DNA of 55,068 bases from Bacillota bacterium (GTDB lineage: Bacteria > Bacillota > Clostridia > Peptostreptococcales > Anaerovoracaceae): contig JANYJS010000111.1 in assembly GCA_025361765.1 (NCBI GenBank), positions 1 to 55,068 of the forward strand, read 5' to 3'. Positions 35,202 through 43,387 of the stretch are shown piece by piece; within the stretch, counting starts at the first letter, position 1; the number at the start of each line of letters is the position of its first letter. A program made the position numbers and the translations under genes. A model generated the notes under the pieces. It saw only the letters and a list, made by a program, of their open reading frames with translations, did not search any database and was not told the origin of the DNA.

Positions 35202-35277
35202 TATTTAATTAAGTAATGCTTGAAAAAATATGAGTCGAAGAGTCGAAAAGGTTTATAATTAGGCTGTTTAGAGATAA

Positions 35278-36855
35278 ATGAAAATACAACTTAGAAGGAG
35301 GTGCATTCAAATTAATGAAATACTACTTATAATCCCGATATCAATTTTTGCTTTACTCATTGGAATTCTAATCGGATATTTATTAAGAAAAAACTTGGGA
35401 GAAAAAGCGATTGGAAGTGCTGAGCAAAAGGCAAAAAATATGATGCTGGATGCAGAAAATAAGGCTGAAACATTAAAGAAAGAGATCGCGATCGAGGCAA
35501 AAGAAGAAGCTCATAGGATGAGAAGAGAAATCGAGAACGAAATCAGAGACAGAAGAGCAGAAATTCAAAAAAATGAAAAAAGACTTATTCAAAAGGAAGA
35601 AGTTATAGACCGCAAAACTGAGAACATTGAAAAAAAGGAAGAAAGCATTACAAATAAGGAAATGGCTCTCGCTGCAAAAGAACTAGATCTCAACGGATTT
35701 ATAAATAAACAGATTCAAGAACTGGAAAGAATATCAGGCTACACAGTTGAAGAAGCAAAGGCCCTGCTGTTATCAAATATTGAAAAGGAAATCAGGCAAG
35801 AAGCTTCTTTAATGATTAAAGACATCGAAGGTAAGGCTAAAGAAGAGGGAGAAAAAAAGGCCAAAGAAATCATCACTGGAGCAATCCAGCGGTGTGCCGC
35901 TGATCACATTGCAGAAAGCACTGTTTCAGTTGTTCCTCTGCCAAATGATGAAATGAAAGGCAGAATTATAGGAAGAGAAGGCAGAAACATTAGAGCGATT
36001 GAAACCTTGACAGGCATTGATCTCATTATTGATGATACGCCAGAAGCCGTTATTCTTTCTGGATTTGATCCGGTTAGAAGAGAAATTGCCAGATTGACCC
36101 TTGAAAAGCTAATTGTTGATGGTAGAATCCATCCGGCTAGAATCGAAGAGATGGTCGAAAAGTCGGAGAAGGAAGTCAATAATACCATAAAGGAAGCTGG
36201 CGAACAGGCAACTTTCGAAGTTGGCATATATAATCTTCACCCTGAACTTGTAAGACTGCTCGGTAGGCTTAAGTATAGAACAAGTTACGGACAAAACGTC
36301 TTAAAGCATTCTATTGAGGTTGCCCATTTGGCTGGACTTATGGCATCTGAGTTAGGACTTGACACAAAGATCGCCAAGAGGGCCGGACTGCTTCACGATA
36401 TCGGAAAAGCCATAGACCATGAAGTAGAAGGAACACACGTCGAAATTGGTATTGATTTGCTTAGAAAGTACAAAGAGCCAGAAGTCATCATTGACGGTAT
36501 GGCTGCGCATCACGGAGACTGCGAACCAAAGAGCCTTGAGGCGATTTTGATTGCCGCTGCCGACGCTTTATCAGCTGCAAGACCGGGAGCAAGACGGGAA
36601 ACTCTGGAGACTTATATTAAGAGACTTCAGAAACTAGAAGATATAGCAAATACGACGCCTGGAGTAGAAAAGTCTTTTGCAATTCAGGCAGGTCGTGAAA
36701 TCAGAATTATTGCTAGACCAGAAGAAATGTCTGATGCAGAGATTGTATTCTTGGCAAGAGATATCAGTAAAAGAATTGAGAGCGAACTGGATTATCCAGG
36801 GCAAATCAAAGTTAATGTCATCAGAGAGACGAGAGCAATAGAATACGCCAAATAA
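35278..36855 (+). CDS. rny: Ribonuclease Y
   Basis: Membrane-anchored endoribonuclease that starts mRNA decay. N-terminal membrane helix ([22 protein letters not shown]), long coiled coil rich in Lys/Glu (about 35-205), KH domain with [15 protein letters not shown], and HD domain with [12 protein letters not shown] and [14 protein letters not shown]. About 525 residues from the ATG at 35278. That ATG has no ribosome site, whereas AGAAGGAGGTG (35293-35303) lies inside the reading frame and points to a start at one of two ATT codons (35305 or, with nine-base spacing, 35311); see findings. A TATAAT at 35254-35259 is a possible -10 box. Confidence 0.93.
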   Translation: MKIQLRRRCIQINEILLIIPISIFALLIGILIGYLLRKNLGEKAIGSAEQKAKNMMLDAENKAETLKKEIAIEAKEEAHRMRREIENEIRDRRAEIQKNEKRLIQKEEVIDRKTENIEKKEESITNKEMALAAKELDLNGFINKQIQELERISGYTVEEAKALLLSNIEKEIRQEASLMIKDIEGKAKEEGEKKAKEIITGAIQRCAADHIAESTVSVVPLPNDEMKGRIIGREGRNIRAIETLTGIDLIIDDTPEAVILSGFDPVRREIARLTLEKLIVDGRIHPARIEEMVEKSEKEVNNTIKEAGEQATFEVGIYNLHPELVRLLGRLKYRTSYGQNVLKHSIEVAHLAGLMASELGLDTKIAKRAGLLHDIGKAIDHEVEGTHVEIGIDLLRKYKEPEVIIDGMAAHHGDCEPKSLEAILIAAADALSAARPGARRETLETYIKRLQKLEDIANTTPGVEKSFAIQAGREIRIIARPEEMSDAEIVFLARDISKRIESELDYPGQIKVNVIRETRAIEYAK

Positions 36856-36890
36856 ATGCCGAAATTTTAAAAATATTAATAAGATAAAAA

Positions 36891-36926
36891 CTTGAAGAAA
36901 AGAGGCTAGGGCCTCTTTTCTTCAAG
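36891..36926 (+). terminator. Terminator after rny
   Basis: A perfect 16-bp stem: CTTGAAGAAAAGAGGC (36891-36906) against GCCTCTTTTCTTCAAG (36911-36926), with a 4-nt loop. There is no long U-tract outside it, but the 3' arm itself is T-rich. Confidence 0.75.
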
Positions 36927-36946
36927 TAATGGACCGGGGGATACCT

Positions 36947-38101
36947 ATGATAGTTTACTTAGATAACAGTGCGACGACAAAGCCCTATGCCCATGTGACA
37001 CAGGAAGTAGCCAGGGTTATGACAGAGGATTATGGCAATCCGTCATCTCTCCATAGGATGGGAATCGATGCTGAAAAAATGATTAAAAATGCAAAGAGAT
37101 CCTTGGCGTTGCCTCTGGGTGTCAGCCCTGAAGAAATAGTGTTTACCGGTAGTGGTACAGAAGCTGACAATATGGCCATATTTGGTTTAGCCAATGCCCA
37201 AAAGAGGCGAGGCAATAAGATCATCACGTCAAAAATTGAGCACCCTGCTGTGCTTGAAGCCTGTAAAAGATTAAGCACAATGGGGTTTGACGTTGTCTAT
37301 ATTGGCGTTAATTCATTTGGCTTAGTAAATCTTGATGAGCTTGCGAGTGAAATAGATCATCATACAATCCTCATATCGATTATGCATGTTAATAATGAAC
37401 TTGGTACTATTCAGCCTATCGAAGATATTGGGAAATTAAAAAGAAAGCACGACACTATTTTTTTCCATTCGGATGCGGTCCAGTCCTATGGGAAATTATC
37501 TTTAGATCCACAAAAATTCGGCATTGATTTGCTTTCGATGAGCGCACATAAGATTCATGGCCCAAAAGGAATAGGGGCTCTGTATATAAAAAAGGGAACA
37601 AGAATTGATCCGTTTGTAGTAGGCGGTGGACAAGAACTAGGCATGAGATCTGGCACTGAAAATGTACCAGGGATTTCGGGTTTCGGCCTGGCAGCACAGT
37701 TGGCCAGCAATGGACAGTCTACAAAGATGAAAGAAATTAGGAAACTGCGAAGCTATTTGCTTGACGGTATTAAAAATGACATCAAGGATTGTCGCATCAA
37801 TAGTTATGAATCTTCCGGTTCGAGCCCCGCTATTTTGAATGTCAGTTTTGAAGGAACCCGGGGGGAGGTTTTGCTGCATATGCTTGAGCAATCTGGAATT
37901 TTTGTTTCAACCGGCTCGGCCTGTTCGTCTAAAAAGAAAGGGCAAAGCCATGTCTTGAAAGCGGCAGGACTTTCTGACAAGCAGATTGAAGGAGCCATCA
38001 GATTCAGCTTCTCGGAGATGAATACGCCTACGGAGATAGAATATACTTTGGAGCAGCTAAAGAGGTCAGTTTCTAATATGAGAAGGGTCTTAAGCAGATA
38101 A
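36947..38101 (+). CDS. Cysteine desulfurase (NifS/IscS family, NifZ-like partner of ThiI)
   Basis: PLP enzyme of about 384 residues that moves sulfur from cysteine to an acceptor. IVYLDNSATTKPY start, HSDAVQSYGKL, the PLP Lys in SMSAHKIHGPKGIGAL (about residue 200) and the catalytic Cys in TGSACSSKKKG (about 325). The ATG at 36947 has GGGGG upstream; an earlier ATG at 36929 overlaps the region just after the terminator. It is followed by thiI, as nifZ-thiI in Bacillus, so its likely job is to feed sulfur to ThiI for 4-thiouridine in tRNA. Confidence 0.92.
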   Translation: MIVYLDNSATTKPYAHVTQEVARVMTEDYGNPSSLHRMGIDAEKMIKNAKRSLALPLGVSPEEIVFTGSGTEADNMAIFGLANAQKRRGNKIITSKIEHPAVLEACKRLSTMGFDVVYIGVNSFGLVNLDELASEIDHHTILISIMHVNNELGTIQPIEDIGKLKRKHDTIFFHSDAVQSYGKLSLDPQKFGIDLLSMSAHKIHGPKGIGALYIKKGTRIDPFVVGGGQELGMRSGTENVPGISGFGLAAQLASNGQSTKMKEIRKLRSYLLDGIKNDIKDCRINSYESSGSSPAILNVSFEGTRGEVLLHMLEQSGIFVSTGSACSSKKKGQSHVLKAAGLSDKQIEGAIRFSFSEMNTPTEIEYTLEQLKRSVSNMRRVLSR

Positions 38102-38184
38102 TGTGAAAAATAAGAAATTTATATATGAATCGGAAGCTTTAAAGTAATCAGAAGGCATATAAAAATAATTAATAAATTAAAATA

Positions 38185-39402
38185 ATGAGAAGAAATGAGA
38201 GAATGATGGATACAAAAAACAGGAATACCTTCATAGTCCGGTGCGGGGAAGTTGCATTAAAAGGTCAGAATAAACCCTTCTTTGAAAGACTCTTAGTCGA
38301 GAGATTGAGAAAGGCGCTATACAAGTTTCAGGCACTAGAAATCAAGAGAAACGAAGGCCTTATTTTCATAAAGGCACCGAGGGAATATGAGCCAAATACA
38401 GTAGCGTCAGAAATTTCCAGAGTATTTGGCGTCGCTTCAGTTAGCCATGCAGTTGAAACAGAATCAGAGCTGGAGGCTATTGGCCTTGCTGCGGTTGATT
38501 ATATGAATAACCTTTTAGAAACTAAAGCATTTCACAGTTTTAAAGTTGAGTCGAAGCGAGCGAATAAGGATTTTCCCATGGAATCGCCTGACATTGCGCG
38601 GTATGTAGGAGGTAAAGTTCTTATAGGGTGCAAGGTGCTCAAAGTCGATGTGCATAATCCAGACTGCAGGCTTTTCGTAGATGTGCGTAGAGACCGCACT
38701 TACATCTATGTTGACAAAACAGCGGGGTTTGGGGGTTTGCCATTAGGGACGAACGGGAAAGGCTTAGTACTGCTTTCTGGCGGCATAGACAGCCCTGTTG
38801 CGGCATTTATGATGGCCAAGAGGGGCATGATGATTGAAGCCGTTCATTTTCATGCTTATCCGTACACCAGTGAAAGAGCGAAACAAAAAGTTTTGGATCT
38901 GGCTATAATCCTGTCTGAATACTGCGGAAAAATAAAGATTCATTCCATTAATTTACTTGACATACAGCAACAGATTGCAGAAAAATGTCCGGAAGATGAA
39001 ATGACCATCATTACCAGAAGGTTTATGATGAAAATCGCAGAAATCATTGGTAAAGAGACAAATTGCGATGTTTTAATTACTGGAGAAAATTTGGGACAGG
39101 TCGCCAGTCAAACGGCCAAAGGATTGGTTGTTACAAATCAAGCTGTGACTATGGCTGTTATGAGACCTTTGATTGCCTTCGACAAGGTAGACATTATGGA
39201 TCTTGCAAAAAAAATCGGGACGTTTGAAACTTCAATCCAACCCTTTGAAGATTGCTGTACCGTATTTTTGCCGAAGCATCCAGTCACTAAGCCTGAAATT
39301 GAAAATATATTGAAGTCTGAGGCTTTGATTTCGGAAAATACATTAATTAATGATGCCTTAAAAACAAGAGAAATAACACTAGCACAAATTAGGGCGCTAT
39401 AA
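38185..39402 (+). CDS. thiI: tRNA 4-thiouridine synthetase ThiI (no rhodanese domain)
   Basis: 405 residues or slightly fewer. N-terminal ferredoxin-like and THUMP domains (about 10-170, RCGEVALKGQNKPFFE), then the adenylating PP-loop domain with LLSGGIDSPVAAFMM (about 195) and ITGENLGQVASQT. The sequence ends soon after PFEDCCTVFLPKHPVTKP, so the rhodanese domain of the E. coli protein is absent, as in Bacillus. ATGs at 38185, 38203 and 38206 are in frame and none has a strong site; homologues suggest a start near 38206. Forms a sulfur relay with the desulfurase encoded just before it. Confidence 0.94.
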   Translation: MRRNERMMDTKNRNTFIVRCGEVALKGQNKPFFERLLVERLRKALYKFQALEIKRNEGLIFIKAPREYEPNTVASEISRVFGVASVSHAVETESELEAIGLAAVDYMNNLLETKAFHSFKVESKRANKDFPMESPDIARYVGGKVLIGCKVLKVDVHNPDCRLFVDVRRDRTYIYVDKTAGFGGLPLGTNGKGLVLLSGGIDSPVAAFMMAKRGMMIEAVHFHAYPYTSERAKQKVLDLAIILSEYCGKIKIHSINLLDIQQQIAEKCPEDEMTIITRRFMMKIAEIIGKETNCDVLITGENLGQVASQTAKGLVVTNQAVTMAVMRPLIAFDKVDIMDLAKKIGTFETSIQPFEDCCTVFLPKHPVTKPEIENILKSEALISENTLINDALKTREITLAQIRAL

Positions 39403-39410
39403 TAAAGATA

Positions 39411-39512
39411 AAGAGCTCAAATCATGGCACAATAATAATGATTCAATAAGAGCTCGAATCATGGCACAATAATAATGAATCAAGAAGAGCTCGAATCATG
39501 GCACAATAATTG
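39411..39512 (+). repeat. 37-bp tandem repeat, three copies, carrying sigma-54 -24 boxes
   Basis: Copies start at 39411, 39448 and 39485 and share AAGAGCTC.AATCATGGCAC then AATAAT. Each holds a TGGCAC -24 element; only the third also has TTGC at the -12 position, giving a full sigma-54 promoter. The array starts nine bases after the thiI stop codon. Confidence 0.93.
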
Positions 39513-39514
39513 CT
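39499..39514 (+). promoter_or_regulatory. Sigma-54 promoter upstream of acd-etfBA
   Basis: TGGCAC-AATAA-TTGCT matches the -24/-12 consensus perfectly, with GG and GC ten bases apart. Predicted start near 39525, leaving a leader of about 435 bases before acd. It lies within the last copy of the tandem repeat. Confidence 0.75.
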
Positions 39515-39614
39515 ATAAATAATAGATATAAAAGAGATCTATTAATAAATCGACATAAAGAATTTTCAAACTAACGCTATTGGCAGGTTGTGAAAGGGTT
39601 TAGTCTAACTCAAG

Positions 39615-39632
39615 ATGTTAATATATTAACAA
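39615..39632. promoter_or_regulatory. Candidate Rex operator
   Basis: ATGTTAATATATTAACAA matches the clostridial Rex consensus TTGTTAA-N4-TTAACAA at every defined base except the first. Rex senses NADH/NAD and controls bcd-etf type operons in clostridia, and acd-etfBA lies just downstream. Confidence 0.65.
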
Positions 39633-39778
39633 TAAAGCGCGAATAATACAGTGTCTGAGCGGGATTTAGCCAGGATTTGATTTTGAATTCGAATTGAATT
39701 TAGTCGAAAATGTTCAGAAAATTGTGGCAATAAAGTTCACTCCAACCCTTAATTGCATAACAAATCCCATATATGCTC

Positions 39779-39796
39779 AAATTTCAATTGAAATTT
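39779..39796. promoter_or_regulatory. Perfect 18-bp palindrome upstream of acd
   Basis: AAATTTCAATTGAAATTT is a perfect inverted repeat; its right end overlaps a TTGACA hexamer (39795-39800). It could be an operator, although no good -10 box follows at the right distance. Confidence 0.4.
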
Positions 39797-39961
39797 GACA
39801 CCTTAAAAAATATTATTAAAAAGCGTAAACAAAGAGTTGAAAAAAAGACAAAAGTGTTGTTTAATAGGAACATATGCTGTTAAAAATCTAACAAACAAAT
39901 TGCTTGCGGGATATAAAACATCGTAATGAACCCTTTAAAATACTAAAAGGAGGCTTAAAAA

Positions 39962-41104
39962 ATGAACTTTCAATTAACAAAAGAACAAGAACTGGTCAGA
40001 AAAATGGTTAGAGAGTTTGCGATCAAAGAAGTAGAACCAATTGCTGCGGATATTGACATAAATGGAGATTTCCCGTACGCAACTGTATCTAAAATGAAAG
40101 ATTACGGATTGCTCGGTGTGCCATTTCCAAAGGAATATGGCGGCGCGGGCGGAGATAATGTGGCTTATGCCATCACTGTAGAAGAATTATCGCGCGTATG
40201 CGCATCAACAGGCGTTATCGCATCAGCGCACACGTCTTTAGGTGCTTGGCCGATATTTTACTTTGGGACAGAAGAGCAGAAACAAAAATACTTGGTTCCA
40301 CTTGCAAAAGGAGAAAAACTGGGCGCCTTTGGTTTAACCGAACCAAACGCAGGATCAGACGCTGCCGGTCAACAGACAAAAGCACTTGACATGGGAGACC
40401 ACTGGTTGCTTAATGGCACAAAGGTGTTTATCACTAATGGCGGTCAGGCTGGTACTTATATCGTATTAGCTATGACTGACAAATCAAAAGGAACAAAGGG
40501 CATCAGTGCCTTTATTGTTGATAAGGATGCTCCCGGGTTTACTATTGGTAAAAAAGAAGACAAAATGGGTATAAGAGCTTCTGCTACGACTGAACTAATA
40601 TTCCAGGACTGTGTTGTTCCTAAGGAAAATCTGCTGGGTGCAGTAGGGGATGGATTCAAAATAGCGATGGCAACTTTGGACGGCGGTCGAATCGGGATAG
40701 CATCCCAAGCCCTTGGAATCGCTCAGGGCGCCTTTGATGTCACTGTAGAGTACATGAAACAGAGAAAGCAATTTGGGAAAAAATTATCTCAGATGCAGGC
40801 GCTTCAGTTTGACATTGCTGACATGAAGACAAGAATAGAAGCCTCCAGACTGTTGATTTATAAGGCGGCTTATATGAAGTCGGCTGGACTTAAGTATGGA
40901 ACGGACTCTGCTATGGCTAAACTGTTTGCGGCAGAAACCGCTATGTTTGTCACCACAAAAGCAGTTCAGCTTCATGGGGGATATGGTTATACCAAAGACT
41001 ATCCAGTTGAGAGAATGATGAGAGATGCGAAGATCACAGAACTTTATGAAGGAACATCAGAAGTACAAAGAATTATTATTGCAGCATCTGCATTAGGGAA
41101 ATAG
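39962..41104 (+). CDS. Acyl-CoA dehydrogenase (butyryl-CoA/CarC-like)
   Basis: FAD-dependent acyl-CoA dehydrogenase of 380 residues. [17 protein letters not shown] and [14 protein letters not shown] bind FAD and substrate; the catalytic Glu lies in [17 protein letters not shown] (about 365), the position used by short/medium-chain enzymes. AAAAGGAGG precedes the ATG. It is followed by etfB and an etfA with a ferredoxin domain, the arrangement of electron-bifurcating enoyl-CoA reductases such as butyryl-CoA dehydrogenase/Etf and the caffeyl-CoA reductase CarCDE of acetogens. The direction is probably reduction of an enoyl-CoA with NADH while ferredoxin is reduced. The substrate is unknown. Confidence 0.92.
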   Translation: MNFQLTKEQELVRKMVREFAIKEVEPIAADIDINGDFPYATVSKMKDYGLLGVPFPKEYGGAGGDNVAYAITVEELSRVCASTGVIASAHTSLGAWPIFYFGTEEQKQKYLVPLAKGEKLGAFGLTEPNAGSDAAGQQTKALDMGDHWLLNGTKVFITNGGQAGTYIVLAMTDKSKGTKGISAFIVDKDAPGFTIGKKEDKMGIRASATTELIFQDCVVPKENLLGAVGDGFKIAMATLDGGRIGIASQALGIAQGAFDVTVEYMKQRKQFGKKLSQMQALQFDIADMKTRIEASRLLIYKAAYMKSAGLKYGTDSAMAKLFAAETAMFVTTKAVQLHGGYGYTKDYPVERMMRDAKITELYEGTSEVQRIIIAASALGK

Positions 41105-41124
41105 AGGAAGAAGGAGGAAAGACA

Positions 41125-41913
41125 ATGAAAATTATTGTATGTGCAAAACAAGTTCCAGATACGAATGAAGTTAAAATAGATCCAGTTAAGAATACATTGA
41201 TACGAGAAGGCGTTCCAAGCATTTTGAATCATGATGATGCCAATGCATTGGAAGAGGCACTGAAAATTAAAACTGCCTATCCGGATACCCACATCACCGT
41301 TTTGACTATGGGACCTCCTCAAGCTAAGGATATGCTGACAGAATGTCTTGCAATGGGCGCGGATGAAGCGATTTTGCTGAGCGATAGAGCTTTTGCAGGC
41401 TCTGACACTTGGGCAACATCTAACGCATTGGCAGCTGCAATCCGAAAAATTGGAGATTTTGATTTGGTATTTGCCGGGAGACAGGCTATTGATGGAGACA
41501 CTGCTCAGGTTGGACCTCAAATCGCAGAAAAATTGGACCTTCCTCAGGTGACTTATGTTAAGGAGTTTTCCTTTGAAGGCAAAAATATTACAGTTAAAAG
41601 AGCGCTTGAAGATGGCTATGAATTGATAAAATTAAAGATGCCTTGCGTATTAACTGCAATCAAAGAACTGAATCAGCCAAGATACATGTCCATTCCTGGC
41701 ATATATAACGCCACTAAAAAAACAATTCCGACATGGAGTGCCGCCGATGTGGCAGTTGATCTTGCTGAAGTTGGGCTAGAAGCATCACCTACGAATGTAT
41801 ATCGTTCATTTACGCCAGCTGGAAAAGGAAAAGGCATAATGATCGAGGGAGAAGGCGAAAAAGAACAAGCTCAAAAGCTGCTTATTAGCCTTAAAATAAA
41901 ACACATTATCTAA
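41125..41913 (+). CDS. etfB: Electron transfer flavoprotein beta subunit
   Basis: 262 residues. MKIIVCAKQVPDTNEVKID start, FAGRQAIDGDTAQVGPQIA (about 115-135, typical of bifurcating EtfB with FAD in place of AMP) and LKMPCVLTAIKELNQPRYMS. It pairs with EtfA to take electrons from NADH and pass them to the dehydrogenase and to ferredoxin. GAAGGAGG precedes the ATG; 20 bases separate it from acd. Confidence 0.94.
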   Translation: MKIIVCAKQVPDTNEVKIDPVKNTLIREGVPSILNHDDANALEEALKIKTAYPDTHITVLTMGPPQAKDMLTECLAMGADEAILLSDRAFAGSDTWATSNALAAAIRKIGDFDLVFAGRQAIDGDTAQVGPQIAEKLDLPQVTYVKEFSFEGKNITVKRALEDGYELIKLKMPCVLTAIKELNQPRYMSIPGIYNATKKTIPTWSAADVAVDLAEVGLEASPTNVYRSFTPAGKGKGIMIEGEGEKEQAQKLLISLKIKHII

Positions 41914-41928
41914 AGAGGAGGTAAGGAA

Positions 41929-43227
41929 ATGGCAATTAAAATTATAAATGAAAATTGTAAAGGTTGCACGCTTTGTGTTAAAGCATGCCCCTTCGATGCC
42001 ATCGATATGGTCAATAAATTAGCAGTGATTAATGAAAAATGTACAGTTTGTAATCAATGCATACCGGCCTGCCCTTTCAAAGCGATTGAAAAAGAGGCTG
42101 AAAAAGAAGTCGTAAAAGTAAAAGACTTGTCGGCTTACAAGAACGTTTGGGTTTATACGGAACAAAGAGCCGGAAAGCTTATGAACGTAGCCCTTGAACT
42201 TCTGGGTGAGGGATATAAGCTCTCAAGAGAAATCGGAGATGACAGAAAAGTTTGTGCTTTATTAGTTGGCTATAACACAGAACACTTAATACCTGTACTG
42301 TTTTCTTATGGTGCAGATGCTGTGTATCACATTAATGATCCATTGCTGGAGAACTATACAACTGATGGCTATACTAAAGTCATGTCAGAAGCCATAACAG
42401 AATACAAACCGGAAATTGTTCTCTTCGGCGCAACTCACATAGGAAGAGATTTAGCTCCTAGAATAGCTGCAAGACTTGATACAGGCCTGACTGCTGACTG
42501 CACAAGACTGGATGTCAAAACATCAAATTATGTTGACTATCTTGAAAAATATACGACTCTTGACACATCCAGTTTAGATCGTAACTCCACAGATAAGAAC
42601 CTGAAGCAGACTCGTCCCGCCTTCGGTGGAAACATCATGGCTACCATTATATGCCCAAAGAACAGGCCTCAAATGTCAACAGTTCGTCCAGGCGTAATGA
42701 CAAAACTGGAAAAAGATGAGACTAAAGTTGGCGAACTGATTAAAGTACAGACCAATCTTAAAGCCAGCGATATCAGGACAGAAGTTGTTGAAATTATTAA
42801 AGCTACCAAAGAACTGGTTTCTTTGACAGATGCAGAATTCATATGCTCTGGCGGCCGTGGTCTTGGAGATCCTTCTGGATTTGATTTAATCAAAAAGCTT
42901 GCAGACAAAGTCGGCGGCGTCGTTGGATCATCTAGAGCAGCTGTAGATGCTGGGTGGATCGATCACTCTCATCAGGTCGGACAAACTGGAACAACTGTAA
43001 AGCCTAAAATATACTTTGCCTGCGGTATTTCTGGTGCAATTCAGCATCTTGCCGGCATGCAGACTTCCGACATCATCATCGCCATTAACAAGGATCCAGA
43101 TGCTCCGATTTTCGAAGTCGCAGATTATGGCATCGTGGGAGACCTCTATAAAGTGATACCACAGCTTATTGAAGAATGGGATAAGGCGCAGGATTTATAC
43201 GAAGCTGAACTCTATTTGAAAGCATAA
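41929..43227 (+). CDS. etfA: Electron transfer flavoprotein alpha subunit with N-terminal 2[4Fe-4S] ferredoxin domain
   Basis: 432 residues. The first 60 residues contain two CxxCxxCxxxCP-type clusters ([13 protein letters not shown] and [13 protein letters not shown]), a bacterial-ferredoxin domain fused to EtfA. Then the EtfA body: the N-domain (about 70-270) and the FAD domain with [21 protein letters not shown] (about 305-325), [20 protein letters not shown] and [14 protein letters not shown]. About 330 residues is the length of plain EtfA. CarE of Acetobacterium and LctC-type proteins have the same fusion. AGAGGAGGT precedes the ATG. Last gene of the acd operon; terminator follows. Confidence 0.95.
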   Translation: MAIKIINENCKGCTLCVKACPFDAIDMVNKLAVINEKCTVCNQCIPACPFKAIEKEAEKEVVKVKDLSAYKNVWVYTEQRAGKLMNVALELLGEGYKLSREIGDDRKVCALLVGYNTEHLIPVLFSYGADAVYHINDPLLENYTTDGYTKVMSEAITEYKPEIVLFGATHIGRDLAPRIAARLDTGLTADCTRLDVKTSNYVDYLEKYTTLDTSSLDRNSTDKNLKQTRPAFGGNIMATIICPKNRPQMSTVRPGVMTKLEKDETKVGELIKVQTNLKASDIRTEVVEIIKATKELVSLTDAEFICSGGRGLGDPSGFDLIKKLADKVGGVVGSSRAAVDAGWIDHSHQVGQTGTTVKPKIYFACGISGAIQHLAGMQTSDIIIAINKDPDAPIFEVADYGIVGDLYKVIPQLIEEWDKAQDLYEAELYLKA

Positions 43228-43255
43228 TAATTAGACTTATACAGTGAATCGAATG

Positions 43256-43288
43256 AAAAGGAAGCGGAATATTTTTCCGCTTCCTTTT
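43256..43288. terminator. Terminator after etfA, probably shared with the PBP gene
   Basis: AAAAGGAAGCGGAA (43256-43269) pairs with TTCCGCTTCCTTTT (43275-43288). T-rich on one end and A-rich on the other, so it can work for both converging genes. Confidence 0.85.
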
Positions 43289-43387
43289 GATTGTTTAAAT
43301 AATATTTTTCACTATTCTTTAGGTTGCTTATTTATATATGACCATCAACCAGGCTTAAAGGCTGGTTTGGATCAGAGGGTGGATTCA

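Larger units (their letters stand above)
39515..39961 (+). other. Long AT-rich leader before acd
   Basis: No gene is visible in this 447-base stretch. It holds the Rex-like site (39615-39632), an 18-base palindrome (39779-39796) with TTGACA abutting it, and the acd ribosome site AAAAGGAGG at 39947-39955. A weak TTGTGA-N17-CAAGAT pair sits just before the Rex site. Whether a riboswitch or a second promoter is present could not be decided by eye. Confidence 0.4.

Noticed and set aside
39420-39470. Two further sigma-54 promoters in the first two 37-bp copies
   Set aside because: The -24 box is intact but the -12 position reads TAAT instead of TTGC.
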